Below are positions 9,339-21,329 of a stretch of DNA of 64,000 nt, piece after piece. Under the pieces are notes generated by a model. The model had not been told where the DNA came from and did not search any database. It saw nothing but the letters and a program-made list of their open reading frames with translations. Numbering within the stretch: the stretch's first letter is position 1; each line of letters starts with the position of its first letter. A program made the position numbers and the translations under genes. This stretch comes from Mastacembelus armatus (taxonomy: Eukaryota; Chordata; Actinopteri; Synbranchiformes; Mastacembelidae): positions 21,789,739 through 21,853,738 of the forward strand of contig NC_046648.1 of assembly GCF_900324485.2 (NCBI RefSeq), in the 5' to 3' direction.

Positions 9339-12300
9339 TTACAAAGCTGTTTGTGTGGAGTCACTAGTGTTGTTCGACCTCTCACCTTTACATTTCTGCT
9401 CCGTGTTTGTCGAACGCCCAGCCGCTTGTTCTGCTCTACTCGGATTGTCACCGTTTACAACTGGCTGGGGTTCAGACTGGGCAGCGGAATCTGTGGGAGG
9501 GGAAACAACTACTCTTTCTATAGGCTCATTGACTGTTCTGTCGGTCACAATAACATAATTGGGCTCTAGCTGGTGGGCACTGGAGCGCCGCTGCAATGCA
9601 TGCTGGGTGCAAGAGAAGGAACGCTGCCGAGGGGCTGGTTGGGGTGACAGAAAGTGAGGTGTCGCAGCTCTGGGGACTTCCTGATGCCTGTCACGATCCT
9701 CGTCTTCTGAGGTTACCTCTTGTAATGTGCTGATTGGCCGAGGGGAGCGGCCCATGATTCTTGGAGGGACCAGCGCTGTTGCTGATTGGTTAAGCTGTGG
9801 GCGCCAGTTCTGAGGGGGGGGGTACTGCACTCGGTTCATTGACCAATCGCTGGCAAAACACAAAAGTGACCCTGGTATTAGACTGGAACACATAACGGGG
9901 AAAGCAATGGTGTTTTTTTCCCACACCACATTTACAGTGCTGTTTCTATTACTGGCACATAATCAGACAGCTAATAAAGACACATTCTGTAGCCAGTTTA
10001 TGAATGATATTTATGTAACCTTACTTCTGTGGTGGTGGGGTCATATCTCGATGTCCTATAATCCCAGAGAAGGAGGCACTTCTTCCAGGCAGCCCCTGTG
10101 ACCCGACCCATGGCGAGTACATCAGACCGCGCTCCTCCCACAGCATCTCATTGGCCGAGTCCATGGCAACAGGTCCTCTCTGAATTTGGTGAGCCAATAG
10201 GAGCTCCAAGACCTGGTGACGCATGCCCTCTCTGGCCACGTCGATTGGTCGACGTCCTCTCCGGTCAGGCAGATCAAGATTTGCACCGTGAAGGAGGAGA
10301 AGCCTGGCGGTGTCATAGCAGCCATGGAGGGCAGAGAGGAAAAGTGCTGTTTCACCCTAATGGAGAAAATAAGTATAATAAGATACTGGAATATTTAAAA
10401 GATCTTTTGTCTGTCTAATATGATTAATAGTCTTAACTGAATATGACTAGCACAAAGAAACATTCAAAGCTTACTTTGTTGTCTTGCAGGTCCACAGCAG
10501 CCCCATAGCGAACTAGGGTCCTTGCTAGGGAGAGGTGGTTTACTGAGCATGCCCAGTGCAGGGCTGATCTCCCTGACAGACACAGTGTGAGTGGAGGGGA
10601 GGTGAGGGGGAAGAAGGGAAGGAGTAAGTCAGCCAATGGACAACCATTACACAACAGAGTCGAGCCCAGGTGGTGACAAGACGGGGAGTAAGAAGGGAAG
10701 GGATGTGAAGGTATTTCTTTCAGCCGAAGTGGGAAAGACACGGGATAGAAAGAAAACACAAGATACACCAAAAGCAAAAAGGAGAAGGAGCAACAACAAA
10801 GTTAATGTGGCCATTGACCAGAGCTGGAGCACTAAGGCCATTAACTTTGTTCTGAATCAGAGGAAGACAGCAGGGGAGCTAAAGTAGGAGAATGTGGAAG
10901 AGGTGGAAGCCATGAAGAGAAAAGGACAGGGCAGGAGAGAAGGGACACAAAAAGAAGATGTAAGAGAGATGGGGTAAGTTACACCAGTTACTCAACCCCT
11001 CAGTGTACAGGTGTCAGGAAATAATGGCTTGCTTGTGAGCTGGACATGTTATTTTTCACTACAGTGAGCGTTAACCCATTCATGTCATGCATGGCGGTCA
11101 AATATAGCACAGAACAGGTAAATCAAAAGATTTTTATTTACATTAGTCATGGTAGCGAAGGGATTCTAGCTGTTGGTCTTGAGTGAAATATCTGAACAGC
11201 TATTGCATGAACTAACATAAAAGACATTCATGGTCCCCAGAAGCTTAAACCTACTGACTTTGGTAAACCCTGGACCTTAAACCTACTGACTTTGGTAAAC
11301 CCTGGACCTTAAACCTACTGACTTTGGTAAACCCTGGACCTCTGGTTTAATGAGTCATGAACTGTCATTTAAATTTAATTACCCACAGTTTCTGACATTT
11401 ATAACTGCTGTTACTTCAAGCAGGTACAAACAGAATTAATTGCAAATATTGAGGTTTGGGCCAGACTTTCAGGTGCCAAACTGATATTAGCAACCGTGAC
11501 AGGTATGTATTACCAGTATGGTCGGTGTTGTTGACTGGTACTCCTGCTCGCAGCAGCTCCAGGACCACTCTGTCCAGCCCACTGCGCACTGCACGGATCA
11601 GAACCACAGACCCATCTGGGCCACACCATTCTGCTGACTGCAAAGTCAACCAAGCCATAATAAATAGAAATCTCCAGTAATACATGCAGCGTCTACTGTA
11701 CTGTACATAAATAAATAAGCTTTATAGTTTTGTTTAAAAATTAAAACTCATTCAACTAAATGAATCTAGTTTATAATGAATTAATTGAACATCATCCTAA
11801 TTTACATAAACACAGTGAACAATGTCCAAAACAAAAAGGCACAGCAGACCTGCTGAGGAGGACTGAGCAGAGGAGGAGGCATGTTGTTTCTCTCCCATCC
11901 TCTAGGTGAAGCTGAGGGGACAAATAATGTTTTACACATGTACAAGCACAAATATTGTATATGCAGGGATGTGTATAGTTTAGATACACTCTTAAACTGC
12001 TGAGTCCAGTATATTTTCTACAACAGCTCACAGTGCAATTCGTTTAAATGTTATATAAAGTATATTTTACCATCGTTGGTCACCTGTTGTTTAAACCTTG
12101 CATACTGAATTTAATGGTGGTGTTTAAGGATTTGAGATAAGCTTGGAGTAGTAACATTGGACGTATGTTCCACATCATCAGAGCAATGAGAGTTTGAGAA
12201 TAAGGAAACGGTGAGTAAATGAATGACTGATCAACATTACATTGTACAGGTCTGCGGGGCTGTGAGGTTCCAGCTCGGTACTGTTTCTGTTCTGGGGTCC

Positions 12301-15300
12301 TGTGGTCACAGATGGAGGCATCGTCCTGTCGCCTGGAGCATCTCACGTTGATGTCTTCCATTGAACTCTGGGTAAAGTCTGTGTCACTTCCTATTTCCTG
12401 GTCCCTTTTGAGAGGCCTAAAAACAAAAGCACAATTTTTATGTGGCATATGTAGTAACTGCTGTGGTGCTTTTGTGGTCTGACTGTTTTTTCCTTTCATT
12501 TTTCTTTGACTTGTGAGTCACCAAAGTGCTCTGCAAACATAAGTGTTTGTTTATGTAGAAAGTGATTATGACCCTGGGTGAACTATGATCAGGGGGCCAG
12601 AAAGTGCATTTTCCTCTAAAAGAATTTTACCATTGTATATAGAGACAGGAAACAAATGGAGAAACAGATAGTAATGATATGTAACAAAAGTCCCCGGCTG
12701 CAATTAACCAAAGACCGATGTCATTGCATGATATGAGTATCCATTAGTGATGTTATTTATTTATTATTTATTTCACTGGTTGAAATGTCTTCCAGGACAG
12801 AATATCACAGCAAAATCCATCAGACTGACAGGAAAACGTGGCTTTCAATCTTTGAAATTCCTTTACATGATGAGGTCTAAAGACAAATACATTCCCCAGG
12901 AGACAAAAGGTGCTCTCACCTCATTCGAATAGCATCCTCACCCAGAGGTTCCCTCCTTCTCTTTTTCTCTGCATCCTTTGCTTTCTTCTTTTTCCTCAAG
13001 CTGATCTTCTCTTTCTCCCTGCTGGATCTGACTCGTTGTTCATGATGGGCTGTGTGCGGTGTCCAGGCCTTGGTTTTGCCATCTTTCTCAGTGACTGTAG
13101 AGCAATGTCTCACCCTGTTATCGTTTTCCCTCTCCGCTTGCTGCTGCCTCACCCTCCTCACCACCAGGAACACCACCAGGGGCAGCAGCAGCAGCATGCC
13201 AACTGCGATGGCAACCACAGCCCAAAGCCACACGGGGGCCGGCTCTTTGGAAGAATGAGAAAGATAAAATCAATATTACTAGGATTTAATGACTTTTGTT
13301 CAGACTACGTTATATGGATTAAATTCGTGTCATTTATTTGCTTAAAGTTCATATTCCCCACCTCGTTTTAGTATATTCTAAACCTTCTTCAAAATGAATT
13401 CTCACGTATTTCTGTTTCTTCTTTGCTTCTTTCTGTTAAACCTGATGATATAATTTAACTTTACAGATGTATAATAAATAAAAAAGAGTCATTTTTGACA
13501 AGAAATCCAAACTTGTTATTTCGGTGTGCATGTGCCTCCGTATATATAGGAGATGAAATATGTGAATAGAACAAAAACCTGCAGCAGTGACTAACAACTA
13601 CACACTGGAAACAGAAAGGTGTTTTATACTGTTTTGTCTGGATGAAATTCAAAGCTGGATGTGTGTCTGTGTGGGGGACAGGACATGTCAGCTTACCTTT
13701 GACTTCCTTTTTCACCATTTCCTTCTCTCTGCTTCCTATTTCCTCTCGGACACCTCTGATATTAATGACGGCCTTCAGCTCTGGGAGGGTGGGAAACGAG
13801 GTGGGCTTCAGCAGCATTACAGCACGTAGGAAACTGGCGGCCTCTGTGGCATAGGGGAAACAGGTAGAGGGCAAACGGGAGCATGGCCTGTTGTCCACTT
13901 GGAGGAAAAGGAGGGAACTAATAGAGAATAAAACATCAGGAAAGAGAAGGTATGACTAAAATTGATAATTGTTATGCAGATGATACGATTTTGGAGTAAC
14001 TGTAACCTCCCTGATGACAGTTTTCATTTGAACTAGTGTTGAATGGAAATAAAACTAACTTGAGATTTTCTAATGCTACAAGGACTCCTCAGGGAGCACA
14101 GCAGAAGTGTAGTCTGATGAATGACTTTCTTCAGCACCTTGTTAAAAGCTGTATCAAGAAAATGTGACTGAAATGTGTCTTACCCAGATAAAGGTTAAAT
14201 AAAGTAATCTCACTGTCTTTGACACTCCTAATCATGATGTCAGCACCCACCCATTTGAGTCAGCGGGAGTTCCCTTGGCCAGCAGGTCGGCAAGCTGCTG
14301 CGGGTCAAAGTCAAACAAGTTCCTGTTGGTGGCGAGGGGGACGCAGCCTCTCAGTTTGAGTGGCGACTGGAGGAGGATGCTGAGCGCCCAGAGCAGGGAG
14401 CTGTTGGCAAAGGTGCCACGATGTTGTGGGATGTTAGCGTGAAGCACCAGGGTGCCCTCAGCCCACTGCGGGCTCTGGTGTGAGAAGCAGTCGCTGCCGT
14501 CCCAACCACAGGGGGCATTGTCACATCCTTGCTCGCAGTGGGAGTTGGCATAGTGGTCACGGCAGTACTGGATGTGGCCTGGACTGAGAGCCGCAATGGA
14601 AAGAAATGAAAAGAGAGAATTATCTGACGAAAGACTTTTGACTGATTCTATGCTTATTAGCATTATTTCAGTAATGAATATGAAATGTGGACTTGATGTC
14701 AGTACAGGTGCACTCCTTTTATGAACAGCCTCAAATCAACTATGAGAATTCAGATTTTAATATGGTGTGTAGCATCTTTACATACATGTCTTCTCTTTCC
14801 TGCACATTGGTACCAGAGAAACTTGTCCTCTACATGTGTACTGATTACACTGAATTATTTTTATGAATGGTAATAATCATTACAGTTGAATGTTATTGGA
14901 GTCACTTTATCCAGTGTCTCCTGCATATAAAACCATCCTTTAAGCCTGAAGTGATTTAAAAACAAACATACCAGTATTCATACAAAACACGAGACTCAAT
15001 GCATAAACCAGCACATAACAAGAGCACAATAACTGGCACAAATAACATAAAGTGCAACTTTGACGATTAAGTAGAAATGTTTTGGCTGTTATGTTTATAG
15101 TCCTGTGTAGAGAACAAAGGTGCTTTACTTGCAGTGGCCTCTGTCTTTCACACAGTCAAAACCATCTCGAAGACATGTGGGCTCCATACAGTCTTTGTCA
15201 CATGACCCGTCTCCAAACTTGTTCTTGCACTTTCTGATGACTGGGCACTGACCCCATGGATCTCCAGATGCAGCTGTGGGGACAAACACAGGCTGGTGTT

Positions 15301-16486
15301 TTTTCAAACAGCTGTTGTGGGTAAAATGTAATAATGATGTGTTTGTAAGGTTACATGCTGTACTGCATGTCGTAAGAATGTCTTGTCATGTCTTGAGCTG
15401 CAGGTACATTGTGTTAGCGTGGAGTCTTTTCAGCACTTCCACATTCACATGTACATGCACATGTCACAGATAAGGAAAACTGCCATGATCTCAGTGTGAC
15501 TTGTGGTTCTGTTTCATGCTCCCTGAACCTTACAGACACAGTAGTTAAAGTGACCAAGTGTTTTATTGCAGGACCAGCTCACCCACATATTTAAACCACT
15601 CATTGTTTCAGAGCATTAGCAGCTATTCATAACAATGCAGGTCAAGCCATGAAAGGTGGGTCCTGATAGAGACCGTTAAAGGGAGCAGGAAACCGGGCCG
15701 ACATAAACAGGAAGTTTCCAGGAGAAGCGAATAGAAACAGGAAATGGAGTGGGCCGGGACTTGCTAAAGGTCGAAGGTCATCACTGTGGCAATGAGGAAT
15801 GTCATGGTGTTGGACAATGGGCTTGGCAGGTGTGTGCGTGACCATAAAGTTATAGAAGAAAAAATGGACAATAGGGCTGAAATTAGACATATTAAGAGTT
15901 TTACACTTTTGGTTCAGTTGATTAAAAGAGGGAGCCTCCTGGTACAGAAGGACTAAAAAGTTATAAGTCATTTTAAAAAGAAATATAAAGAAACTAAACT
16001 TTGAAATAATCTCAATAGGATAACTTAGTTAACTAACATAAATTGTCAAAAAACAACTTTTCACTTTGTCTTTAACTGAACGTTAACAAAAATATGTGCT
16101 ATGACAAAAACAACTATGTCTATTCCAATTTTTTATTTTGAAATACATCTGGAGAACAGCTGTTACTGGCCCTAAAACTTATTATTTAGGGCAAAATTAT
16201 TAAACAAATTCAAGGCTTCAGTCTAGACAAGTCATTGTCTAAATCACATGTGCTTAAGCTACCTTAAGTCCATATGAATTCTTTATAGGAACAGTTATTA
16301 AAATGTAGTGGTCATAAAATTCCACTTTTTTAATAAAGACACTGGGTGTAATTTAACAAACACTGAACAGGTGGCATGTTTCATGTATGTTCAAAGGAAA
16401 GATCGGTGTGTTGAAAGTAGAGTGGTCAGCTCACCTACACATGTCCAGCTCAGCCCCAGCAGAACAAACGTCCTCAGAGCCAACAT
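9339..16486 (-). CDS. Notch-like receptor without EGF repeats
   Basis: Eleven exons join in phase: 16486-16435, 15273-15129, 14583-14251, 13917-13697, 13244-12920, 12416-12241, 11911-11850, 11637-11514, 10572-10475, 10356-10025 and 9849-9339 (792 codons). In order: signal peptide (MLALRTFVLLGLSWTCVG), two Lin-12/Notch repeats (KNKFGDGSCDKDCMEPTC; CRDHYANSHCEQGCDNAPC), a heterodimerisation domain with GSLLFLQVDNRPC like Notch GSIVYLEIDNRQC, a membrane span near residues 256-279, a RAM/NLS stretch with EKKRRREPLGED (Notch1 KKKRREPLGED), ankyrin repeats (GRSALHWACSVNH; ETALFLSALHGCYDTA), and a Ser/Pro-rich tail. Notch releases its intracellular part to activate RBPJ targets. The DSL-ligand-binding EGF array and LNR-A are absent, no furin-type RxRR is seen, and the ankyrin domain is shortened. 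It is closest in kind to the NOTCH4/Notch1 type. The reading frame is intact. Confidence 0.88.
11245..11340. repeat. Three identical 32-bp tandem repeats in an intron of the Notch-like gene
   Basis: Three perfect head-to-tail copies of a 32-base unit beginning TTAAACCTACTGAC lie at 11245-11276, 11277-11308 and 11309-11340, between the exons ending at 11514 and 10572. Perfect identity suggests recent expansion of this minisatellite. Confidence 0.95.
15274..16434. other. First intron of the Notch-like gene, searched for EGF exons
   Basis: This 1.16-kb intron separates the signal-peptide exon from the first LNR exon. In a normal Notch gene the EGF-repeat exons would lie here. I see no cysteine-rich open frame with acceptable splice sites on the minus strand; the longest minus frame (15971-15642) lacks the CxC spacing of EGF repeats. 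The intron is AT-rich and otherwise featureless. Confidence 0.6.
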
Positions 16487-16960
16487 GCTCAGGCCGGTCA
16501 GGTCACCAGCTGCAGCTCTTTCTTCTCTCTGCTCAGATGGATCGGTCCCGTCCAGCTGTTTGGTCGACCTGCTTCTGATCTGCAGAAGCTCAGCTGTGAC
16601 TCACAGCGTTCCGACCTGTTAGAAATCTGTAGCTCTGTGTTGTAGCTACAGCCCGATTGCTCACAATGAATTGTTAAACTCGGTGACTGAAGTCGCCCAA
16701 TTCCAGCACCACAACCGTCACCAACACCTTCTACTACCACCACCCAGCCCACTTTGTTCACTTGCTCTCTTTTTTCAGAGGCCCTGCGGATATCTGGACG
16801 ACTTCCTGCCACTGTGTGGAGAAGAATAGGAGGGTGATGACTGTATGTGTGTGTAGTTGTAGCTCTTACTGTGACTCCACTGTGAACTATTGGAAAAGCT
16901 GTTATTTCATAGTGTGTAAAATGTGCGTGATTTGAATGACCTTTTTGAACAAATGTAAAA

Positions 16961-16983
16961 TCACACACACACACACACACACG
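16961..16983. repeat. (CA)n microsatellite
   Basis: About eleven ACAC units lie upstream of the Notch-like gene, between it and the next minus-strand gene. Confidence 0.9.
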
Positions 16984-17336
16984 TTGTTTGTCCAGATCCT
17001 GAGTCAAAAAAAAGAAAAACTTCACGATGAATCTGTAAATTACCTCTAATTTATTTGTTCTGATTTAATCCACAAAAGAAATCAGAACATTTGGGGCCCA
17101 AATGGCTCTTTGTCAAGCACAGAGAAAATTAATTTTAAAAACCTTCTTGAGCAGTTTGCAGTGTTGCAAGTGCTTTCAGACACTTTGAGTGTTCACCTGT
17201 CTAACCTTCATATGATGGTTGACTTGAAAGATTCTCATAAGAACTTACATTTAAGGAACAACTTATTTGTCCATTACAACAACAAAATGATTAAATAATT
17301 CACAGCTGATCTTAAAAAGCAGTAAAGTCCACTTTT

Positions 17337-20300
17337 CTACTGGTTACTTGTTTTCTCTGGTTGTGGCCCTGGAGCTTCTCTTTCCATGCAGTATTCCTCC
17401 CAAAGCTCATTAAACAAATTACCTGTTGTACCAAAAGAACAACCTTGATCCTTTTTGGGGTCACATAATCCCAAATCCATCTTTTTAAACACAGCACAGA
17501 AAACCTGCCGAGAAAGCGGCGTTGTCTTCTTCTCTAAGCAGTGGTTGTAGTAGTGCCTGTACACCTCAGACATGCTTGAAAAGACTGGCTCCAGATACAG
17601 CTTAGATATTCCACAACAGTAAGAGGGCACTTTAGGTAGCCTCTCTAGGAACTCCTTCAGAACTACATGCTCTGAGGCTTTACAGGACCTCCTCTGCATT
17701 CTCTTCTTAGTGTTTTCCACTGAATTCTGTTCTTTGGGTGCATTTTGGGCCCAGTTAAGCACTGACCATTCTCCAATCCCCAAAGTGGAGAGAAACATCT
17801 TTTTGCAAACTTGTCTTCTGTCACCATCGACTATCAGATGATATCGCATTGAGACTAATCTTCTCGACTGAGTCCATGGAGCTCGGGTTCTTTCCACGTG
17901 GTCGCAATCAACTAGTCCTGCAACATAGGTCTTTCTCTGAACCCAGTTCATGCCCTGCCAGAAACTTGTAAATAGAGTGTTCCTTGTCTCTTCACTGAAA
18001 TCAGCACAGAAGCGGTTTGAGGCCCTTTTGCAAGCACTAGATGTGCATCTCGGCCCGATTGTCCGCTGGGCTTTAGTTATGGTTGCGCCATCTTTCTTTC
18101 TTTTGCTGATGTACGGTTTGCCCTCCATTCGCAGTTGCTTCTGTCGATTTTGTTTCCATGTTAGAGGCCTGGCAACCCTGGATTTCTTTCTGGATCCCCC
18201 CTCAGGTTCTGGTGCCCTGTTTTTGTCTCTGTCATTTGCATTCACATGTTCTGCAAAAAACAGACATCATGCCATTAACAATAAAGCCTAACTGAGCAAG
18301 ACACACACTGATGGCAGCACGTGTCCATTCATAACCAGCAGTTACGAATGCTTTCAATTTACAGTGACAGAAATAAAATAAAAAGCAGAAAATCATCACA
18401 AGTGAAGAACTAAAACCAGAAAATTGTTGGCATTTGTGCCTCACACATGAAAACAATTAATCCTTTATCAAAATTGTGATTAATCTGTTAATCAGTTGTT
18501 TCTGTCCCACAACAAAGTTTAAGGAGTAGCTGCAATGAGTGAAGACACTCACCCTGGTTAATTTCCACAGTATTACAGCGTGTAGTGGCAGCAGGATGTG
18601 GGACCTGAGGGACAGTTTTCCTCTCGTCTAATTTGTTTCTGTGTGCTTCAGTCTTTTTTGCTGAGCCTTTCTGTGCCCAGTTGAGCACAGACCACTCTCC
18701 GATCCCCAGAGTAGACAGAAACATGTTTTTACACACTTGCTTCCTTTTGCCTTCCACCATCAAATGGTAACGGAGTGAAACCGATCTTCTCGACTGCGAC
18801 CGCACTGCTCGAGATCTTTCTATAGGATCACGGTCAACGTGTCCTGCTACATGTTGTTTTCTCTGTGCCCAGTTCATGTGCTGCCAGAATTCATCAAATA
18901 CTTTCTTCCGGGTTTCTTCATTGATTTCATTGCAAAGCCGGTTGGATGCCTTTTTGCATGCTTTTGAGGTACACCCTGGCCCCATTGCTCTTGGCTGCTT
19001 TGTCACAATCTCACCGTCTCGTCTGCGTTTGCTTACATATGCTTTTCCCTCCATCCTCAGCTGTTTCTGCTTGTTTTGCTTCCACTTTGAGGGCTCTGCG
19101 ACTCTAGCTTTGGGTGTTTTTCTGGCAGCCTCTGCCTTATCCAGATGAGTGTGTCCATTTTTAGTAGATGTGTTGAGAATTGCTGTAAAACAACAACATC
19201 TGAATTAATTTTTCACACAGCACTGACTCTAAAATACATAGACCCCATAACAAATTACATTATTAGTTTTTCAATAACAAAAGTATGTAACAAAGCAATG
19301 TTTATCTTTGTACTGGACAAACACTTGACAAAAGCCTAAAAGAAACTCATCCCTTCTGTCTATGGACTAATAATAGCAATATCTCTTTTCCATAAATCAT
19401 CTGTGGTGGTAACAGATTAAGATTACGCCTTCTACTCTTGAATTTAAGTCACACTTCAGTTTAGTGCCATCTGACTGCCTAAGGGGATGGAATCATCAAA
19501 ATAAAACAAAACTTTTTCAATTTCACTATAATTAAATTCAGTTATAAAGTCATGCAAGACTTTACCACACAGTTACTTACTAGTGTCAGTAGCCAGAGGA
19601 GGCGGGTTCTCTGGAGGAAACTGCAGCTCTGTTACTATCATTGAATGTGACCTCTTTTTGGAGGGTCCATCTTTTTCCATGTCAGATTTCCTGCTTGCAT
19701 CAATGATGTGCAGCTGGTCTGGATAGAGCAGCACAGATACATCTTGTTAAGTATACTGCTCTAAAGCTGAAAGTACTAGTTGATGAACAGATAACTGCAC
19801 TGACAGAAAATTGTTTGACAACAGTTTTGACACTTGCGTCTTTCTTTAGGTTGATTACCACATACTAGTTTCTCAAATCTGACTACCTATTTCATAGATT
19901 AATGCTAGTTTATCTGATTTGTGTTAATTACTTGGCATGCAGAAAAAAGCTGAAGCTAACTAGATTTTGACAGAGTCACTCTACAGAACCAGAACCAGTA
20001 GATGGAGGATGGACGGGCCATCAGAGTTGATGCAGTTTTGGGGGCTGCTTTGCTTCGCCCAATTGGTGATCCAACCTTGTTGTTAAGATGTGTCTTCAAA
20101 AAGCATCACAATCTCAAGGTGACTGAGTTCATACCCACCTGGTGGGATATGGTGCAGCCCAAAAGTCTCGGTGACTGTGGGTCTGTGAACAGGGGGGTCA
20201 TTGTTGGGTTTAGGAAGGACACCAATATCCTCCATTGCTGCAATGGCTAAAACATAAGAAACATGTTGTTGGAGCCTTGTGCATCAAGCAAAACATGCTT

Positions 20301-21329
20301 TTTTAATGATTAGCATTCAACCAGTTCATCAGTTCAGAACATGATGGTGAAGTTTTGCTCAGTCTCGGTCTGATGTGGTGTAGAAGGTGAAAAAATTAAC
20401 TGTCACAAATCAAATAAAGGTTTTACAAACCTGAACCTGTGTTTGATTATGTCTTTACAGCATCCAAGTTAATCTGGTCCAGGACTGATTAGTCTAAGTA
20501 AAGTGTTTTTTCATCTAGACCTGATATGGTTTGAATGGAAATAATAAATGAAACTGACATTTTTCACACTTTCATAAGTGAAGTACAGGACTCACGAATC
20601 CAGACAGTGTGTTAATGTAGTCCAGATTTGACAAATTTAAGTGGATTAGTAGTTTTTGGTCTAGACCTGTTCTGATGTGGTCAAGACGGTGGGGTCATTT
20701 TTTTCTGTTTTCACAAATAAAAAGTTTCATGAACCTGAAACCATCTTTGAAACAACATTTATACTCTCCTTGGTAATTTTGTTCAGATTTGACAGATCTG
20801 TGTGTAGTTTTATCCAGACCTGATGCAGTGAAATAGTTTATTTTTTTCCTTCTCCCAAACCTGAATGAAACAGACTTTGGACCCGTTAACAAATCTAAAA
20901 ACAATGTTCATGTGTTTTTTTAAAGACTTGACAGCAGAGTCATGTGTCCAAATCCAGATGTTTTAGCAGCCTACGTAAGAGTAGGCGTTGCAGGGCCTGG
21001 CATTCGTGGCAAAGGTATGTGGAAATTTGGCATAATGCACATTTCACTACGGTTTCATGCAGCTCATTGATAGAAACCCATCATGCAGGCGCAAACAACA
21101 AACCCTATTTTAGGTGTTTGCTTACATAATGTTATACATTTGAAAACGTCTCGTAGACCCGTCGGTTCCATCCAGAACAGATCCCAGTTTCCCCGCTGCC
21201 GGTTGCTCAGACCATCACGGCTCTGAGAGTGAAACCCAACATCTGTCAGCTCAGGTTTTAGCTCAGCTTTTATTTCTGATCAGTGTCTTTACTGTCCGCT
21301 CGGAGGAGACGCTCACTAGCAGCTGCCAT
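17337..21329 (-). CDS. Uncharacterised protein with a tandemly duplicated Cys-containing domain
   Basis: I do not recognise a named gene. Five exons join in phase: 21329-21293 (MAAASERLLRAD, good Kozak), 20246-20139, 19718-19581, 19182-18553 and 18250-17337, giving 608 residues. Exons 4 and 5 each hold one copy of the same domain. Its marks are WKQNxQKQLRMEGK, GPxCTSxACKxASNRxC (Cx4Cx7C), then FWxxMNWxQRKxxVAG, SRRxVSxRYHL and finally QVCKxMFLSTLGIGEWSVLNW. Copy 2 is followed by about 150 residues with FLERLPKVPSYCC, KLYLEPVF and KKMDLGLCDPKKDQGC. The pattern recalls a large uncharacterised family in insects and cnidarians, with a Cys pair, VCKxxFLxTL and a Cx..PKKDxC tail, often found in repeated copies, so a transposon origin is possible. 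Basic stretches suggest a nuclear protein. Exon 4 is phase 1-1, so exon duplication explains the two copies. A start at 20235 would be the alternative. Confidence 0.72.
20247..21292. repeat. Intron with diverged ~160-bp tandem repeats
   Basis: Within this intron, from roughly 20355 to 20830, three diverged units can be seen, each marked by a TCTAGACCTGAT-like start, a run of the ACAAACCTGAACC type, and a CCAGATTTGACA-like string near the end. The unit starts near 20514 and 20672 are clearest. The remainder of the intron is AT-rich without recognised function. Confidence 0.45.

Noticed and set aside
15642-15971. Minus-strand frame in the first intron of the Notch-like gene as a possible EGF exon
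   Set aside because: It lacks the six-cysteine EGF pattern and contains low-complexity Phe/Pro-rich sequence; no proper splice borders.
17337-19182. Two separate tandem single-exon genes for the duplicated domain
   Set aside because: The donor after 18553 and the acceptor before 18250 join the two exons in phase (INQ-EHV), so one gene with two domain copies is the simpler model.
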